Notes under the pieces: generated by a model | The model's database searches: none | What the model saw: only the letters and a program-made list of their open reading frames with translations | What the model was told of the DNA's origin: nothing | Part shown: piece by piece, positions 9,911-21,645 of the stretch | Numbering within the stretch: the first letter of the stretch is position 1 | Layout: the number at the start of each line of letters is the position of its first letter | Position numbers and translations under genes: made by a program | Source: Amaurobius ferox | Taxonomy: Eukaryota > Arthropoda > Arachnida > Araneae > Amaurobiidae | Reading direction: 5' to 3' | NCBI GenBank assembly: GCA_951213105.1 | Contig: OX578152.1 | Coordinates: 97,400,568-97,464,567, forward strand | DNA length: 64,000 nucleotides

Positions 9911-10197
9911 TACTATATACGCAGATACTGTGTGAATTTCCAACTCAATTATATAAAAATAACAAAAAAGTAAAAAAAAAAAATTTAAGGTATTTTTTAG
10001 CGATGTTAAAAATATCCAAACAAATTTCTCTTTAAATCATTTGAGTTAAAATGTTGTATGCTAGTATACAATAAACAGTCTGAGGAGTAAATTTCTATGC
10101 AACGACTTCATAAACAGGGAATGAATAATCAAAATCTTGAAAAATTAATAACAAAAAATATAATTCGTGCATATATGCGTATGTGTATACATATTCG
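9911..10197. other. No recognised feature
   Basis: AT-rich sequence with nothing supported. Confidence 0.4.
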
Positions 10198-10343
10198 ATC
10201 CCCCTTTGCAGGCATCGGCGTCCATCCGTATCGGTGGACGCCAATGCCTGCAAATGGGATAGGGTATGTCAAATACTTGTCTTTTTGAGAGGTACTTCAT
10301 TTGGTATTTACGCTGTGCCACCCGTAAGCAAAAGGGCAAAAGG
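10198..10343 (+). mobile_element. P3 element, partial (left end missing)
   Basis: It contains the palindromic P3 core (GGCGTCCATCC..GGTGGACGCC), the arm block GGGATAGGGTATGTCAAATA and the right terminal repeat CCACCCGTAAGCAAAAGG, directly followed by TTAA at 10344-10347. GGGCAAAAGG at the end is a small duplication. The left arm is truncated. Confidence 0.75.
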
Positions 10344-10347
10344 TTAA

Positions 10348-10812
10348 ACTCCTACGGATGAGAGGCTTTAAAATAGCCATAATGCTTTGAGAATTATATC
10401 TAGGTGTCACTAGTGTTAGTAGCGTCTAACCTGTTTTCATTTGACCAAACAGGAAAGCGTAGTGTTTATTATATGCATTTTTGATTATTTTCTAATTAGA
10501 GTTCCCTAATTATGAGTAAGTGTTTTGTTCCTAGTTGCAGAACAAGGTGCATAATATATAGAGACAAAAGTAAATTGAAATGAAAAATAAATTTGAATAT
10601 GTATTCATATAATATATTTTTTCATTTGACTTTTAATTAAAATTTGTACTGATAATTTATTTCTGGAAAATGAAAGATTTAAATCAATATTTAATTCAAT
10701 ACGAGGTAGAAATACATGCAATAAGCTGGGCCTTATATTATACCCAGCGACACCTGAATGATTGTTTCAAACGTTTTCCCAACACGAAGTTTTAACTCCT
10801 TTATCTCCATGT
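10348..10812. other. No recognised feature
   Basis: AT-rich sequence with nothing supported. Confidence 0.4.
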
Positions 10813-11035
10813 TTGCGGCAAACCTAACTTGACAGTGTCATAGTAAAAATTGTAAATTTACGAAGTTATATAGTTTATCTACTAAATGCTATTAATAATT
10901 TACAATCTAAATTATTAAACGAATTTGCTTTATTAAACGAATGGTTTGAGTTAAAAATTATATTAATGTTTTTTGTATTTCAATAAAAAGTATTTTAAAT
11001 TGATATTCAAAATGAATAAGCAATCAGTTTTTGCA
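10813..11035 (+). repeat. K repeat, dispersed copy
   Basis: Shares GCGGCAAACCTAACTTGA, the CTATTAATAATTTA block and the AAAGTATT/ATTCAAAATGAAT block with the K tandem array at 35.4-36.5 kb. Confidence 0.6.
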
Positions 11036-11238
11036 GCAATCAGACTTTATTCCTTAATTCTTTACTTTTATCTGAATTAATTTAATTAATTATTAATTTA
11101 ATTTATTATTAATTTTCTTACTTGAATTTTTTACTTTTATCTGTATTTTTCATTGTCAAATTAATTCAGACTGAAATTCATTCCAGAAATAAACTGAAAA
11201 CTATTTCTTTGAAATTCATGTGTGACTGCTCTTTTATC

Positions 11239-12318
11239 ACTTTCCCTATAAACATAGTATAATGTATAAGGAAAGTATTGTGACGGGGTCGAAAATTCGA
11301 ATTCGAGTTTTCGACGGAAAAGCAAGTTTCAAGCATCCATGGACTCGAATCAATCATTTTGAGGGGATGCTTGTGTGTGTGTGTGTGTGGACACTATATC
11401 TCACGAACGAATAGAGTGTTTCGAACAAAATTTTGTACAAAAACTACGGTTAATGAACACTGGAAACCTATTGATTTTAAAAGCAATCGAATGTTCGGAA
11501 GGACCCCCCTCCCTCCCTCCCCCAATTTTCGAATGAAATTTCGAAAAAATCCTCAAAAATTATAACTTTCAACAATGTTACGTAAATAATCATTTCTTAT
11601 GTAATTCTTCATTAGTAAACGATTGACATAAACTTTATAAAACACTAGCATGAACGGTTCTCAAGATATTGCACATTTTCAAATAAATTTATCAAAAAAT
11701 AACATAAAATTAAAAGAAGTATAAACTGTGACAGAAGTATATGTTCACTTTTCATATGTAATATGATGCGATAAATTTGTTAACATCATTCTCGTGAGTC
11801 CAGTTCATTTTATTCCCGAGAGAATATACTTTGAGTAATAGTTTTGTATTTTGACGCTTAACAATTCACTAACAGTCATTCATGTATTGCTTTTCTTTCC
11901 ATCTATCTGTAACACTTAGATAAATTTGGCGAACTCGGCGACTCATTTAGCGAAATATCGTTAACTTGACGATATTTTGCCCAGATTGACGAAAACATCG
12001 TCAAGATTGCAAAAATGGTGCTAAGTTAACAAAAATGACTCCAAATTGATGCATTAATTATTAAAATATTTGAATATATGGACTATATTTCTTATTGCGG
12101 ATACTATATTGATAATTTTCAAATAGAGTTGCGCGAAATATAACTTAATTGGTTACTTCGAAATAATTTTATATATGTTGTTATATCCGGAAAAGAGTTA
12201 AATGGACAATACAACGTTAAAATATTGTGCTTTTGATTTTATACATTTTTTCAGTGTGATAGAAGTAAATTCATTGCATTATATGGGGAAAGTCATATGC
12301 TGCCCACATCAGATTTTT
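11239..12318 (+). mobile_element. HT element copy 3
   Basis: It starts ACTTTCCCTATAAACAT followed by TGTATAAGGAAAGTATTGTG. It has a short GT microsatellite (11372-11388) and the ATATCTCACGAACGAATAGA block. It ends CATTATATGGGGAAAGTC then CCCACATCAGATTTTTT. Internal unit names follow HT copy 5. The short open frame at 11359-11565 is not a gene. Confidence 0.85.
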
Positions 12319-13040
12319 TAAAACTAGAAATATATCAAACCACACCAAATATGTCTCTATTTGGGGACGTTTTATATGAGTGCGCGTTATAACTTGAAAA
12401 CTAAGAAAGAACATTAATTATTTGCAAACATTATATGCATTTCATGAAAGTAAAAGTACATTTTATAATTTTGACTATAAACGTTATTTAAATAAACTAC
12501 ATTCAAAGAAAAGGTTGAAAAAAAAAAAAAACTCTATCAAATCTCCTCCATAAAGATATAAATTTGCAAAATTCCATTATTTCAGGAATTGAAATATTCT
12601 TCTTTAAGTCGAAAAAGTAAAATAAAAAAGAATTTCTGTGACAAATACATTTTCTGAGATGAATTTGTACGACTCAGAGAATTCAATCCCAGCTCTTCAT
12701 ATACCAGTGGCGAAAGCAAGATGACGTTGAGGTTATGTTGAGCGTCATAACTCCTTCCTCTATTGACTAAATGTCACCCCCACCACAACCCCACCCTCTT
12801 TATATATCCCGACTACTATACGCTTATCGCATGTTGAAAGTGTTGAAAGTATCGCATGTTGAAAGTGACCAGAAAGAATTTGATATTAATATATAAGTCC
12901 CAGTAAAATAGAAAGGGTTATTGTAGTAAAATTTTACACAAATTAAAATTTAAGTGTAAAGGTTATGAATTGGTTACTGATCTCCGTCTAGTCAATCGAC
13001 GCTTTCACTAGTGACCTAATAATAGTTAATTTCTGTTATT
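12319..13040. other. No recognised gene
   Basis: AT-rich sequence. A small duplication of ATCGCATGTTGAAAGTG occurs at about 12827-12868. Nothing else is supported. Confidence 0.4.
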
Positions 13041-13164
13041 ACTTTCCTTATATACATAATGCATAAGGAAAGTATTGTGACGGGGTCTAAAATTCGAATT
13101 CGAGTTTTTGACGGGAGAGCACGTTTCAAGCATCCCTGATCACGAATCAAACATTTTTGAAGTG

Positions 13165-13205
<41 letters not shown>

Positions 13206-13963
13206 CGCGCGCATGTGTAGACGATATTTCATGAACGAATGGAGCGATTCGAATGAAATTTGGTACAAAAATCACAATTCGTGAATACTGGAAGCCTATT
13301 GTTTTTAAACGGAATCGAATGTTCATCAAAAAATCAAAACCATTAATAAAGTTACGCAAATAGACATTTCTTATGTCTGTTTGTAAGGGGGGGGGAGAGT
13401 TGTAAGGGGGAGGGCTTTGAAAACGATTGACATCAACTTTAGAACGCTAGCATGAATCGTTCTCGAGATATTGCACATTTTTCAAATAAATTTATCAAAA
13501 AATCCCATAAATTAAAAAAAATATTAACTGTTGAGAAACATGTTCAATTTTCATATGTAATAGCATGCGATAAATTGGGTGACATCATTCTCGTGGAACT
13601 AGCTCGTTCCATTCATGAGAAAAAATACTTGAGTAATACTTTTGTATTTGTCCGCCAATAGTCATTTATCTGCTATAAGAATAACTTATTTCTCTGTCCA
13701 TAACGGTTGGCGTGATTTTGGCGACGAATTGAATGTCGCCAACTTGGCGACTTTTTGAAATGCTACCAAATTAACGAAAATCTCGCCAAATGGATAAAAA
13801 TGAGACTAAATCAATGAAAATGACGACTAATTGTCGAGAATTCAATATCTTGGAAAGAATATAAGTATCTACTATAAGAAAATCCTATTGTTTTTACTGT
13901 AAAAGTAGTAAATTCATTGCATTATATAAGGAAAGTCATGTGTTGTCCACATAAGATTTTTTT
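13041..13963 (+). mobile_element. HT element copy 4
   Basis: Hairpin start ACTTTCCTTATATACATAAT then GCATAAGGAAAGTATTGTG. A GT repeat runs into GC (13166-13212). The central GGCGAC/GTCGCC blocks are at about 13710-13760, and the end is ATTATATAAGGAAAGTC then CACATAAGATTTTTTT. Open frames at 13147-13359 and 13452-13661 lie inside and are not genes. Confidence 0.9.
13166..13212. repeat. GT/GC microsatellite in HT copy 4
   Basis: About 16 GT units followed by about 8 GC units; alternating purine-pyrimidine throughout, a sequence type able to adopt Z-DNA. Confidence 0.95.
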
Positions 13964-14290
13964 CTAGAGTTGAAAGGAATCTTACAGGATTTTTTTTATA
14001 GACTATTCTGTATCTGAGCAGATTTGTTTACGGAAGGGGGGGGGGGGGGAGATGAAAAGTACTCGAATGGGAGCAGTTCGGACGTTAAGGAGGGCACTCC
14101 ATATTAAGGGGGGGGGGGGATATTAAGGAATCCTAGGGACGGAAAAATCAAATATAGAGATAAATGAGAGTTTATAATAAATGTTTGTAAGGGGGGGGGG
14201 GGGGCTTACAATTTGTATGGACTGCCCTGATCTGGGGAGGAATGAATGCCTCTGATCCTTTGAGCCCCCCGTCTTTTGTGTACGCCACTG
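13964..14290. repeat. Poly-G cluster
   Basis: Three G runs of 14, 12 and 14 bases at 14036-14049, 14108-14119 and 14191-14204 within 170 bp, in otherwise AT-rich DNA. With 13387-13395, 15346-15358 (C) and 15395-15407 they form the densest group in the window. Confidence 0.9.
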
Positions 14291-14995
14291 ATAGAGGTTA
14301 AACTCAGATCAGATTACGTAAGATTCCATACTAAATTATGTTTTTCACAAAAAGACATTTCCACGATTAAATGAGCTGCATCTTTAAGTAAAGCCGGCGC
14401 TTACCACTTCCCGACGAAAACGCCTGAATGCAAAAACACCATGATTTGAAAATGAATTCTAAATTAAATCTTTTTCAAATAAAGTTACAAATCCCGGGAT
14501 CTGATGAAAACAAGCCGATGCACAATAGATAGCACGCTTAGTACTGGAAATCCTTTTTAAGAGCGAAAAGCTGATTAAATGCGCTGAAGCCAGTTTTATT
14601 TCCCTTGAGAGGTTCAGGGATTCTCGCTTTATGAAGACGGTCAAATCCGCACTGAAGGCGATCATTCTTTTGCTTTTCATTTTGATATTGAATCTTCATT
14701 GTACTATTTTCTAGAAATCGCCAAGGTTTAAGAAATGAATATAAAAAGCTTCCTAATCTGATTAATCTAAATAGTATAAAAGATTTAAAATTCATAAGAT
14801 ATAGTTTAAAAAAATGTAGACTACGGAAAAAAACTGTTGCTTCTCATTTTTAGATTTTAATTATCTCCTAGCAGATATACCCTGTGTAGCTTATAATAAA
14901 AAATCTGCAAATTCTAGTAGTATTCCAAATGATATTGTTCTTCAAAATATTTAGTTAAAATCTATATATGCTCATTGTCAAGTGTCCATCTGTCT
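14291..14995. other. No recognised feature
   Basis: Overlapping minus-strand open frames at 14459-14680 and 14538-14795 resemble nothing I know. Treated as non-coding. Confidence 0.4.
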
Positions 14996-15700
14996 ATCAC
15001 GTCTTTTTATGATGCGCTTCTCAGAGACTTGCAATTTGGTAGACAGGTCAATTGTTCGATAAAACCCTCTGGAAAAATCGAATTAAAAAAATTTTCAGTA
15101 GATGAGTGCGCCACACTAAAACATTCGAAAGGTGAAATGATAGTAAAACACACTTGAGATAGGGCAATGAGATAGGGACTTCATATTTAATGTATGGGTA
15201 TATAGTTCGAAAGGAAGAAACTATGTAATTTCAGTTTCCCAAATTTTGCTACTTTAGGGGGCGCGGCACACCAAAATTTTCAATTTTCCAAATAAATGAG
15301 AAACGCCTCCTTTAAAGTGTGGCATATGGGCCAATCATTTAATATCCCCCCCCCCCCCAAAAAAAATAGAGTTCTTCAAAAATGTTTCATTTGAGGGGGG
15401 GGGGGGGACTCCACGCCAAAACGTTCGAAAGGTGAAAGGATATAAAAACATACTTTGCGATATAAGGTAAACTTTAAATTTGAGGTATAGTTGTAGCTTA
15501 TTCGAAAGGAAAAAAGTGTACAATTTCTGTTTTCCAATACTTACTAGGGGTGTCGCAAATCAAAATCTTTTGACTTGCGGAATAAATAAGAAACGCCCTT
15601 CTGTTAAGTGAGATATCGACTTCAAATTCAATCGTCCTGATAATACGATTACCCTTTCCCCGGAAAGTTCGAAATTTCAAAAAATGTCCAGTATAGTAGC
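14996..15700 (+). repeat. Z repeat array, about 2.5 units
   Basis: Recurring blocks in order: GACTTGCAATTTGGTAGACA, GTTCGATAAAACCCTCTGG, CACTAAAACATTCGAAAGGT, GAGATAGGGACTTCATATTT, AATTTCAGTTTCCC, GGCACACCAAAATTTT, AATAAATGAGAAACGCC. The same series repeats from about 15290 and again toward 15700. Homologous to the larger array at 43.4-44.6 kb. Confidence 0.7.
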
Positions 15701-16398
15701 AAAGCTATTAATTAATCGAGAAAAAAGTCTGAAAGTAATTACAAATTAACTCTTAAGGGGACGGTGGACGTTGAATTTTTTTTAATTTATTTATTGACGT
15801 AGAAACGTGAAAATTTGTATAAATATTCCTCTTAACATTACTATATACAATATCATTAATTTTTTTTTTCAATTTTGTTATAATTTTGTATTTTTTTTTT
15901 TTTAATTTAATTCTTTTAACGAAAATTTGAAAATGCTCCTTGCGTACCATTTGTTCACATTTTTGATTAATTTTACATTATGATCACTCAAAAACACATT
16001 ATGAACAAATTTGGGTATTCATTATTAAATCCCTTAGAAAGTTAATTTTTTAAAAATATTTTTCTGCATTAAAATTTAATTTTCATCATTTAATTAGGTT
16101 CGTATTCACTTTTAATGACCTTAATAAAATCCAACTATAAAATGCATACCCAGTTTCATTAAAAAGTATAAGAGATGTCTTCTTGCCAAATTTCATGCAT
16201 CTCAGACAAAAATTAAGACACATGGAGCATTTTAAAAATGTAAAACCTTTGAAAATTCCGTTTCGAAAAAAAAATGCATTCAACCTTTTGCTTACGGGTG
16301 GGACAACGTCCATCCCAAACGAAGAACCTCCCAAAAAGACAGGTAATTGACATACCCTATCCCAAACAGTTCGATCCCCCTTTGCAGGCATTGGCGTC

Positions 16399-16491
16399 CA
16401 TGGAAATCGCCGACAGAAACATTGCACCTGCTGCAGCAGGTGCAATGTTTGATGGCGTCCATGGAATGTTTCTGTCGGCGATTTCCATGGA
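16399..16491. repeat. Palindromic core shared with M1
   Basis: GAAATCGCCGACAGAAACAT followed by TGCACCTGCTGCAGCAGGTG and then, after a short GATGGCGTCCATGG interruption, the inverse arm ending CTGTCGGCGATTTCC. The same bases encode GKSPTETLHLLQQ in the M1 arms. Confidence 0.85.
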
Positions 16492-16557
16492 TTGGCCGTC
16501 CAAACAGATACCTTACACCTTTCTGGTAGGTCGGACGGTCTGGGTCGAAGAAGAAGA
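16492..16557 (+). mobile_element. S1 SINE 3'-end fragment (GAA-tailed type)
   Basis: GCCGTCCAAACAGATACC, CTTACACCTTTCTGGTAGG, TCGGACGGTCTGGG and a GAAGAAGAAG tail. It is the last 65 bp or so of S1 with the GATACC variant and GAA tail, as in copy E. Confidence 0.85.
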
Positions 16558-16759
16558 TTTCCATGGACGCCAATGCCTGCAAAGGGTGATCGAACTGTTT
16601 GGGATAGGATATGTCAAATACCTGTCTTTTTGGGAGGTTTTTCGTTTGGGATGGACGCTGTCCCACCCGTAAGCAAATGTTAAATGTGTAAAATAATGTT
16701 ATATATTAAAACTTTTTTTAGTCGATTTTTGCTCATTTCAACGTTCACCGTCCCCTTAA

Positions 16760-17415
16760 TATTAACTCTTAACTACTTATCAGTTGATTTTGACGCTATA
16801 ATGTATAATTAACTGTGAACCCCTCAATAATACAAAAATATCCTAAATACTATTTTCTGAATTTTTAAAATTTTTAAATATTTCTGAATTAAATATGCAA
16901 ATAAGTTGATCATCCGTATAAAGACAAATTTAGCTAAATTAAAAAAATCTTTAAAACGAATTAATTTATAAAAAAAGCCTCATAAAGCAATTTTTATGAA
17001 AATTTGTATGACACGCTGGATGACATTTCATATTTTCACTGCTAAAAATTTTATATTTTTATCAGGGGGCTTATCCTCCCCCCCCCCCCTCTGGCCCCTT
17101 CCTGGCTACGGACCTGTATTCTCCCCACTTCTTATAAATTTAGGGGAATAAATTTATCTCTATTCATTCATATCCATATTCAAAATCCATTCTACAATAT
17201 TTTTTGGTAATGAATTAGCATGACATACATTGAAACTTGGCGCTTTGAGTTGCATTTCACTAAGACTTTTCATTTCCGATTTTGGGGACATTTTCGGTTT
17301 CCCCCAAAATTCGTATTATATCCCTATACGGAATATGTATGCAATCGAGAATAAAAATTCTTAAAAGTTTCGTCAAGAATGAAGTGTATACATCGTTTGC
17401 CACAATATGAATATA
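16760..17415. other. No recognised feature
   Basis: AT-rich sequence with one C run of 12 (17088-17099). Nothing else supported. Confidence 0.4.
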
Positions 17416-17417
17416 TA

Positions 17418-17819
17418 CAAGGTAGGATCAAAAAGTTCGGAGACTGTGCTGATATTTCCAACCTTGATTGGAGGAGAGGGGAACTATTTTACCGTGGCGT
17501 AGAGGCACATGTGACGCGAGATGTAAAAAGGAAGAAGCAGGTGTTTTTCCAGACAATTTTCCCTGGCGATTTCCCCAAACGCCTGCAGAATTTGATATTC
17601 GGACGTTGTTCTTCAAACACCATTTCCGTTTTCGAGGAACGCAAACGACTGCAGTTCACTGACACACATTGTCTGGAAAAACCCTGCACTGCGGACCTGC
17701 TTCTTCCTTTTCACATCTTGCGTCACATGTGCCTCTACACCACGGTAAAATAGTTCCCCTCCCCTCCAATCAGGGTTGGAGATATCAGCACAGTCTCCGA
17801 ACTTTTTTATCCTACCTTG
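17418..17819. mobile_element. M1 foldback element copy 2
   Basis: TA duplications at 17416-17417 and 17820-17821. Ends CAAGGTAGGATCAAAAAG and TTTTTATCCTACCTTG. The arms match copy 1, but the left arm stops after AAGAAGCAGGTGTTTTTCC, so its transposase part is deleted. Only the right arm keeps the HTH start. It is shorter than copy 1 (402 versus 580 bp) and lacks the CCTGCTGCAGCAGG centre. Confidence 0.85.
17559..17633 (-). pseudogene. Mariner transposase N-terminal HTH fragment, M1 copy 2
   Basis: Minus strand from 17633 reads MVFEEQRPNIKFCRRLGKSP then leaves the family sequence. It matches the HTH start of M1 copy 1. No catalytic DDD part is present. Confidence 0.75.
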
Positions 17820-17821
17820 TA

Positions 17822-20505
17822 TGAGTTCCATTCAATTTTTCCTATATACCTCTTTGCTATATTTTTGCAAGGTACAGTTTAATAATGAAACCTGAAAAAC
17901 CAGCCAATTCATTAGAAATCAGACTATCTATTAATCGAGTAAAATAACTTTTGTTTTTGTATATTGTCTTTTATTCAATAAAAATTGCGTGACAAAATGT
18001 AAATGCATATTAATTCTCATAATCGTTTGTCCCAGAAGATCTCCTTTCGGTCCCGACAGCGTTTATATTGTCTTTAAGAAGCATTGAAATGTATGCAAAT
18101 ATAAAGAAGGACGAAATTGTAAATAAAACTTGAAATAAATCATATGCTATTAAGTTCAAGAATAATTTGTTTTCCCAACAACGATGAAAGGTTTTGAACT
18201 TTGTGAGTTCTTTTCTCTACTTTGATGCAAAAATTTTATAATTAAATTTTGTCCCCCTGGATTTTCCATTGTACAGTCAAATTGAAATGTTTTATAGAAT
18301 GTTTACTCGGGAGAGATTGTATGAATTATATGTTATTCGCATTAAACAACCCAATTTGAAAACGGCGCACTCGTTTTAAATACATAGTTAGAAAATTTAA
18401 ATAACAAACTTTTTGATTAACCCTTGCGCCGCTTTAGCCCTTATACCTTTTAAATTCTCACGGAGAATAATATATAAAAGGAGGATTATAGTGTAATGCA
18501 TTATTTGAACGGGGCTAACCTTCCTCTAAGAAAGAAGGCGCTCTATTCGAATAATAATGGAATTCAAACACCCCCCACCGCGAGCCGGATCCTTTAAAAA
18601 AAAAGTGCAAAATGATTTTTGATGATTCGAACACTATACAGCAATTACCATAACAATGGTTTCTACTTTTTAGAATCGCCATTTTCTTTGCATGTTGGAA
18701 ATCCGCAGACCGGCGAAACGCTAATCGCCGGCTTTTATCCGGTTGCCATCCCGGGGGAAATAAAAATGGCTGTCTTAATCGCGGTGCTTATATACCTGGC
18801 GCCGCAGTGTGATCGCTCAAGCAGTTATCGATCTATTTTCCTTTGCATATTATCTCGGTGAGCCCCGCTCGCTTCGCAAATTGATCTTTTGAGAATGTGT
18901 GTTTCATTTTAACAGATGCCGGAGCGCCTATATATACGCTGGGATCTGTCTGAGCACAATGAGTTAATTTTGCGAGGATTTTCGACACCAATAAAATGAA
19001 TTCTTCACGAAGTGCGATGTTTTCGAATATCATTTTAGAACTCTACGCTAAATGCTTTGCGATAAATGCTTTGCAATAAGTGTGTGCTTCTGAGCGGCAG
19101 CGTCTAACGTTATATTAAGCTTTTATGGATGTCGTATAAGCGTGGTATAATTAACAGCGATATATACTTCGCATGCATTCTCCGTTATTTGGACCGTTTT
19201 ATAAATTATTAACCGTGACGGCTAACAATTTGCAAAACACGCTGTCTTCTGGCTTAATTTGAAAACGAATTGAAACACTTACTTGTTTTACTTTGTTTAT
19301 TTCTGAATGAATCATTGGGTTTAGTCTTAATACCTGCAAATTATTTTCGTATAAGACACTTTGAAAATAAACAATTTTCATTAGTTGGTTAAATATAGCA
19401 TTACTAGATATTAAGCCCGTCATATGATGCAGTGCATAAAGATATGCAAAAGATTCATCATACTTTCTGCCCGCCTTCAGTTCCGCAAACTCGTGCACTT
19501 TCCCAGATCAATGTTCATAACTAGAAAATGTACCCGGTGTTGCCCGAGAGTAAAATCAGGGTCGTTATCTAAAATAACATCCGTGTACATCGGCATAACG
19601 GGAGTGAAACAATCCCCATCCTAAAAAGAAAAATCAGAAAACCGAAATCCGTTACTTGAATGGACTTAACATTCTACGTTAAAATCTACCGACAGAATCA
19701 TTCTCTCAACACAAACAAATGAAAATACTTGAAATCGGAAAAAAGTTCCTTTAAACCCTAAATTTATTACTATCTCAGCAAAGTTTTATTTAATTTCAGT
19801 CAAATTTTAACCCGATACTTTTAATGATAATATAATACCAAATTTAAAATATTATGACAACATCTTTTAAATTCGCAAAGTTAGAAAACCTCGAGAAAAA
19901 GCACTATAACGCCAATAGATGGCGTCAGTAGTTAAAAGTAAAAGGGTCCACGAATCAGCCTACAACATTAAAAACATGGTTGGTTAAAAAAATTTTTGGT
20001 TAATCAACGGATGGTTTTATAAAAAAAAATTTCTGGAGAAGTCTGTGATATATTCAGGAACTGCTGAAAACAAATGAACATTGGATGGTACGTCAAATTT
20101 TGTATATTGTAATTTAAAAATCGGCGAGGTTTAAAACGCACGAAAAGTATATAATTTTTAAAAAATTCTATGAAATGTGTCTATTCATCGTATACTCCGT
20201 TCAAAGTTTGTTTGAAAGAAAATTTTCTATCTTTTCGATGGTGTCAAGATGGAAACTCTGTGATACTATCTTAGGTCGTTAAAGAATCGATTTGTGTGCA
20301 TAGCCCCCAATATCACCCTAAGACATAAAATAACTAAGAAAACTAATTTGAAATAAAAAAAAATATCGCCGAGGTGTATCTGTCGAAAACCCAGACCACG
20401 CGACTCACCTTGGGGTACGAGCAGCAGTTTGAATGGGAGGTGTACCTGTGTACGTCGAGAAGTACCTGTGTACCAGAATCAACAAATTTAATCGTCATAA
20501 GCATA
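17822..20505. other. Mostly unique sequence; no gene recognised
   Basis: A less AT-rich island at about 18540-19130 includes GGCGAAACGCTAATCGCCGG, CTGGCGCCGCAGTG and an 80-codon plus-strand frame (18619-18861) with a hydrophobic stretch MAVLIAVLIYLAP. I do not recognise it and see no splice or promoter support. At about 19527 AATGTACCCGGTGTTGCCCG resembles ends of an old transposon type. Coding status is unproven. Confidence 0.4.
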
Positions 20506-20792
20506 ATATTTTTATCACCTGAAGAAATTCTGCCCTTACTAAATACTTTGCATGTTAGTCAATAAGTTTAAGATGAAAAGGGTTATCAAAAATACCAACT
20601 GATGCACCAGTTCAAAATATCCTATAGAAAAAGAAGCCATACAGAAGAGAAAAATTAGAACAAAAGCGAGCCACTACAATTAAAGCAAGAAAGGATATTC
20701 AAAAAGAGCTAATTGCTGTTTCAAAGGAACACAAAAGCAAAACTAAAACTCCACAATCTGGTGCAAAGAAAAGAAAGAAAAATAACTTATAA
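20506..20792 (+). pseudogene. Possible pogo/Tigger-type transposase C-terminal tail
   Basis: The first frame (20515-20538) gives SPEEILPL, which resembles the (T/S)PE-I-PLP block near the C-terminus of pogo/Tigger transposases. About 70 bases on, another frame gives TDAPVQNIL, a stop, then a basic KLEQKRATTIKARKDIQKEL stretch and the ending GAKKRKKNNL before TAA at 20790-20792. The lysine-rich tail and block order fit that family. Frame changes and an internal stop mark it as dead. No DDE catalytic part or terminal repeat was found, so the family call is tentative. Confidence 0.35.
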
Positions 20793-21505
20793 ATATATCT
20801 AAATGATTCTGACAGCAATATGTCTATTTATAGTAAAACAGAATACACCGAAACTTAAAATATTAGCATCACTCTAATGTAAAAACAGAAGTAAAGGTTA
20901 AAAGTGTGCACACCATCCACCATAGCCCCTGCTTTGGTTCTGTACCTAGCGGATCTGCGGTATTTTGTTAAATGCTTTAGTCCTTTACAATATTATTTAC
21001 ATGCTTCTTGAGTTTGTTATATATTGTCCTCTATCTTTTTAAGCACTCAGGTGCGAAGTTTAACTTTTAAACTAATTCGAATTTACAAACGATCTCGCTG
21101 AGGAGCATCGTATCTGAAATACCTCTAGGGATCTGAAATACCTCTGTAATAAATTTCGCCGCTGGTTCGATGTTTCGATTTTCTGCTACGGATGACACAC
21201 GTATCTTCTTTTACTACATGGTATTTTGAACCTTGTACAACAATGAGTGCTTTTCAAACGGAAAATTTATTGCAAGAAAATTCTAAATAGGGATATTCTA
21301 AATAGTGATATTATAAATACGTTTATGATATCCTTATTTAGAATTGTACCATTCAAGTAAAATATATTTAAATTTGTTTGAATTCTGAATTTTATATAGG
21401 AGGCTCGGGTAATGTAGAAAATTACTTTTGTCTTCAGTTGCATAGTTGAAAGAACAATACACCAATTTACTTGAATATTCAATGTATTCATAATTTGATT
21501 TACGA
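20793..21505. other. No recognised feature
   Basis: AT-rich sequence with nothing supported. Confidence 0.4.
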
Positions 21506-21600
21506 CATATTATTTTGATGTGAATAACTTCTATGCTTGAGGTATCTGTGGCGGAAATCGGAGCGTTACGAAATATCTAAACACTTTGGATGTTTATCCC
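21506..21600 (+). repeat. Direct repeat left of P2 copy 2
   Basis: TTTTGATGTGAATAACTTCT, GCTTGAGGTATCTGTGG and GGAGCGTTACGA recur at 23587-23665 right of the P2 element with few changes. Confidence 0.75.
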
Positions 21601-21645
21601 TCTGAACCTAATAGATAAATATGTGAATAATTTTTTTATCATGTT

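Larger units (their letters stand above)
16284..16679. mobile_element. P3 element nested in P2 copy 1
   Basis: Terminal inverted repeats CCTTTTGCTTACGGGTGGG and CCCACCCGTAAGCAAA. Both arms carry CAAACGAAGAACCTCCC, AGACAGGTA and CATACCCTATCC. The right flank is TTAA (16680-16683); the left flank reads TTCAA, a possible mutated TTAA. P2 copy 2 has a P3-like sequence at the same relative place. Confidence 0.75.
15757..16755. mobile_element. P2 element copy 1 (TTAA family) with nested P3, mariner core and SINE fragment
   Basis: TTAA at 15753-15756 and 16756-16759. Terminal inverted repeats are GGGGACGGTGGACGTT and AACGTTCACCGTCCCC. The interior is AT-rich and non-coding, followed by a P3 element (16284-16679) that itself contains the mariner-core palindrome and an S1 3' end. 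Open frames of 119-132 codons at 16086-16672 are translations of palindromic element DNA. Non-autonomous. Confidence 0.85.

Noticed and set aside
16086..16672. Protein genes of 119-132 codons on both strands
   Set aside because: They lie in palindromic P2/P3 DNA; opposite strands give near-identical peptides because the DNA is an inverted repeat.
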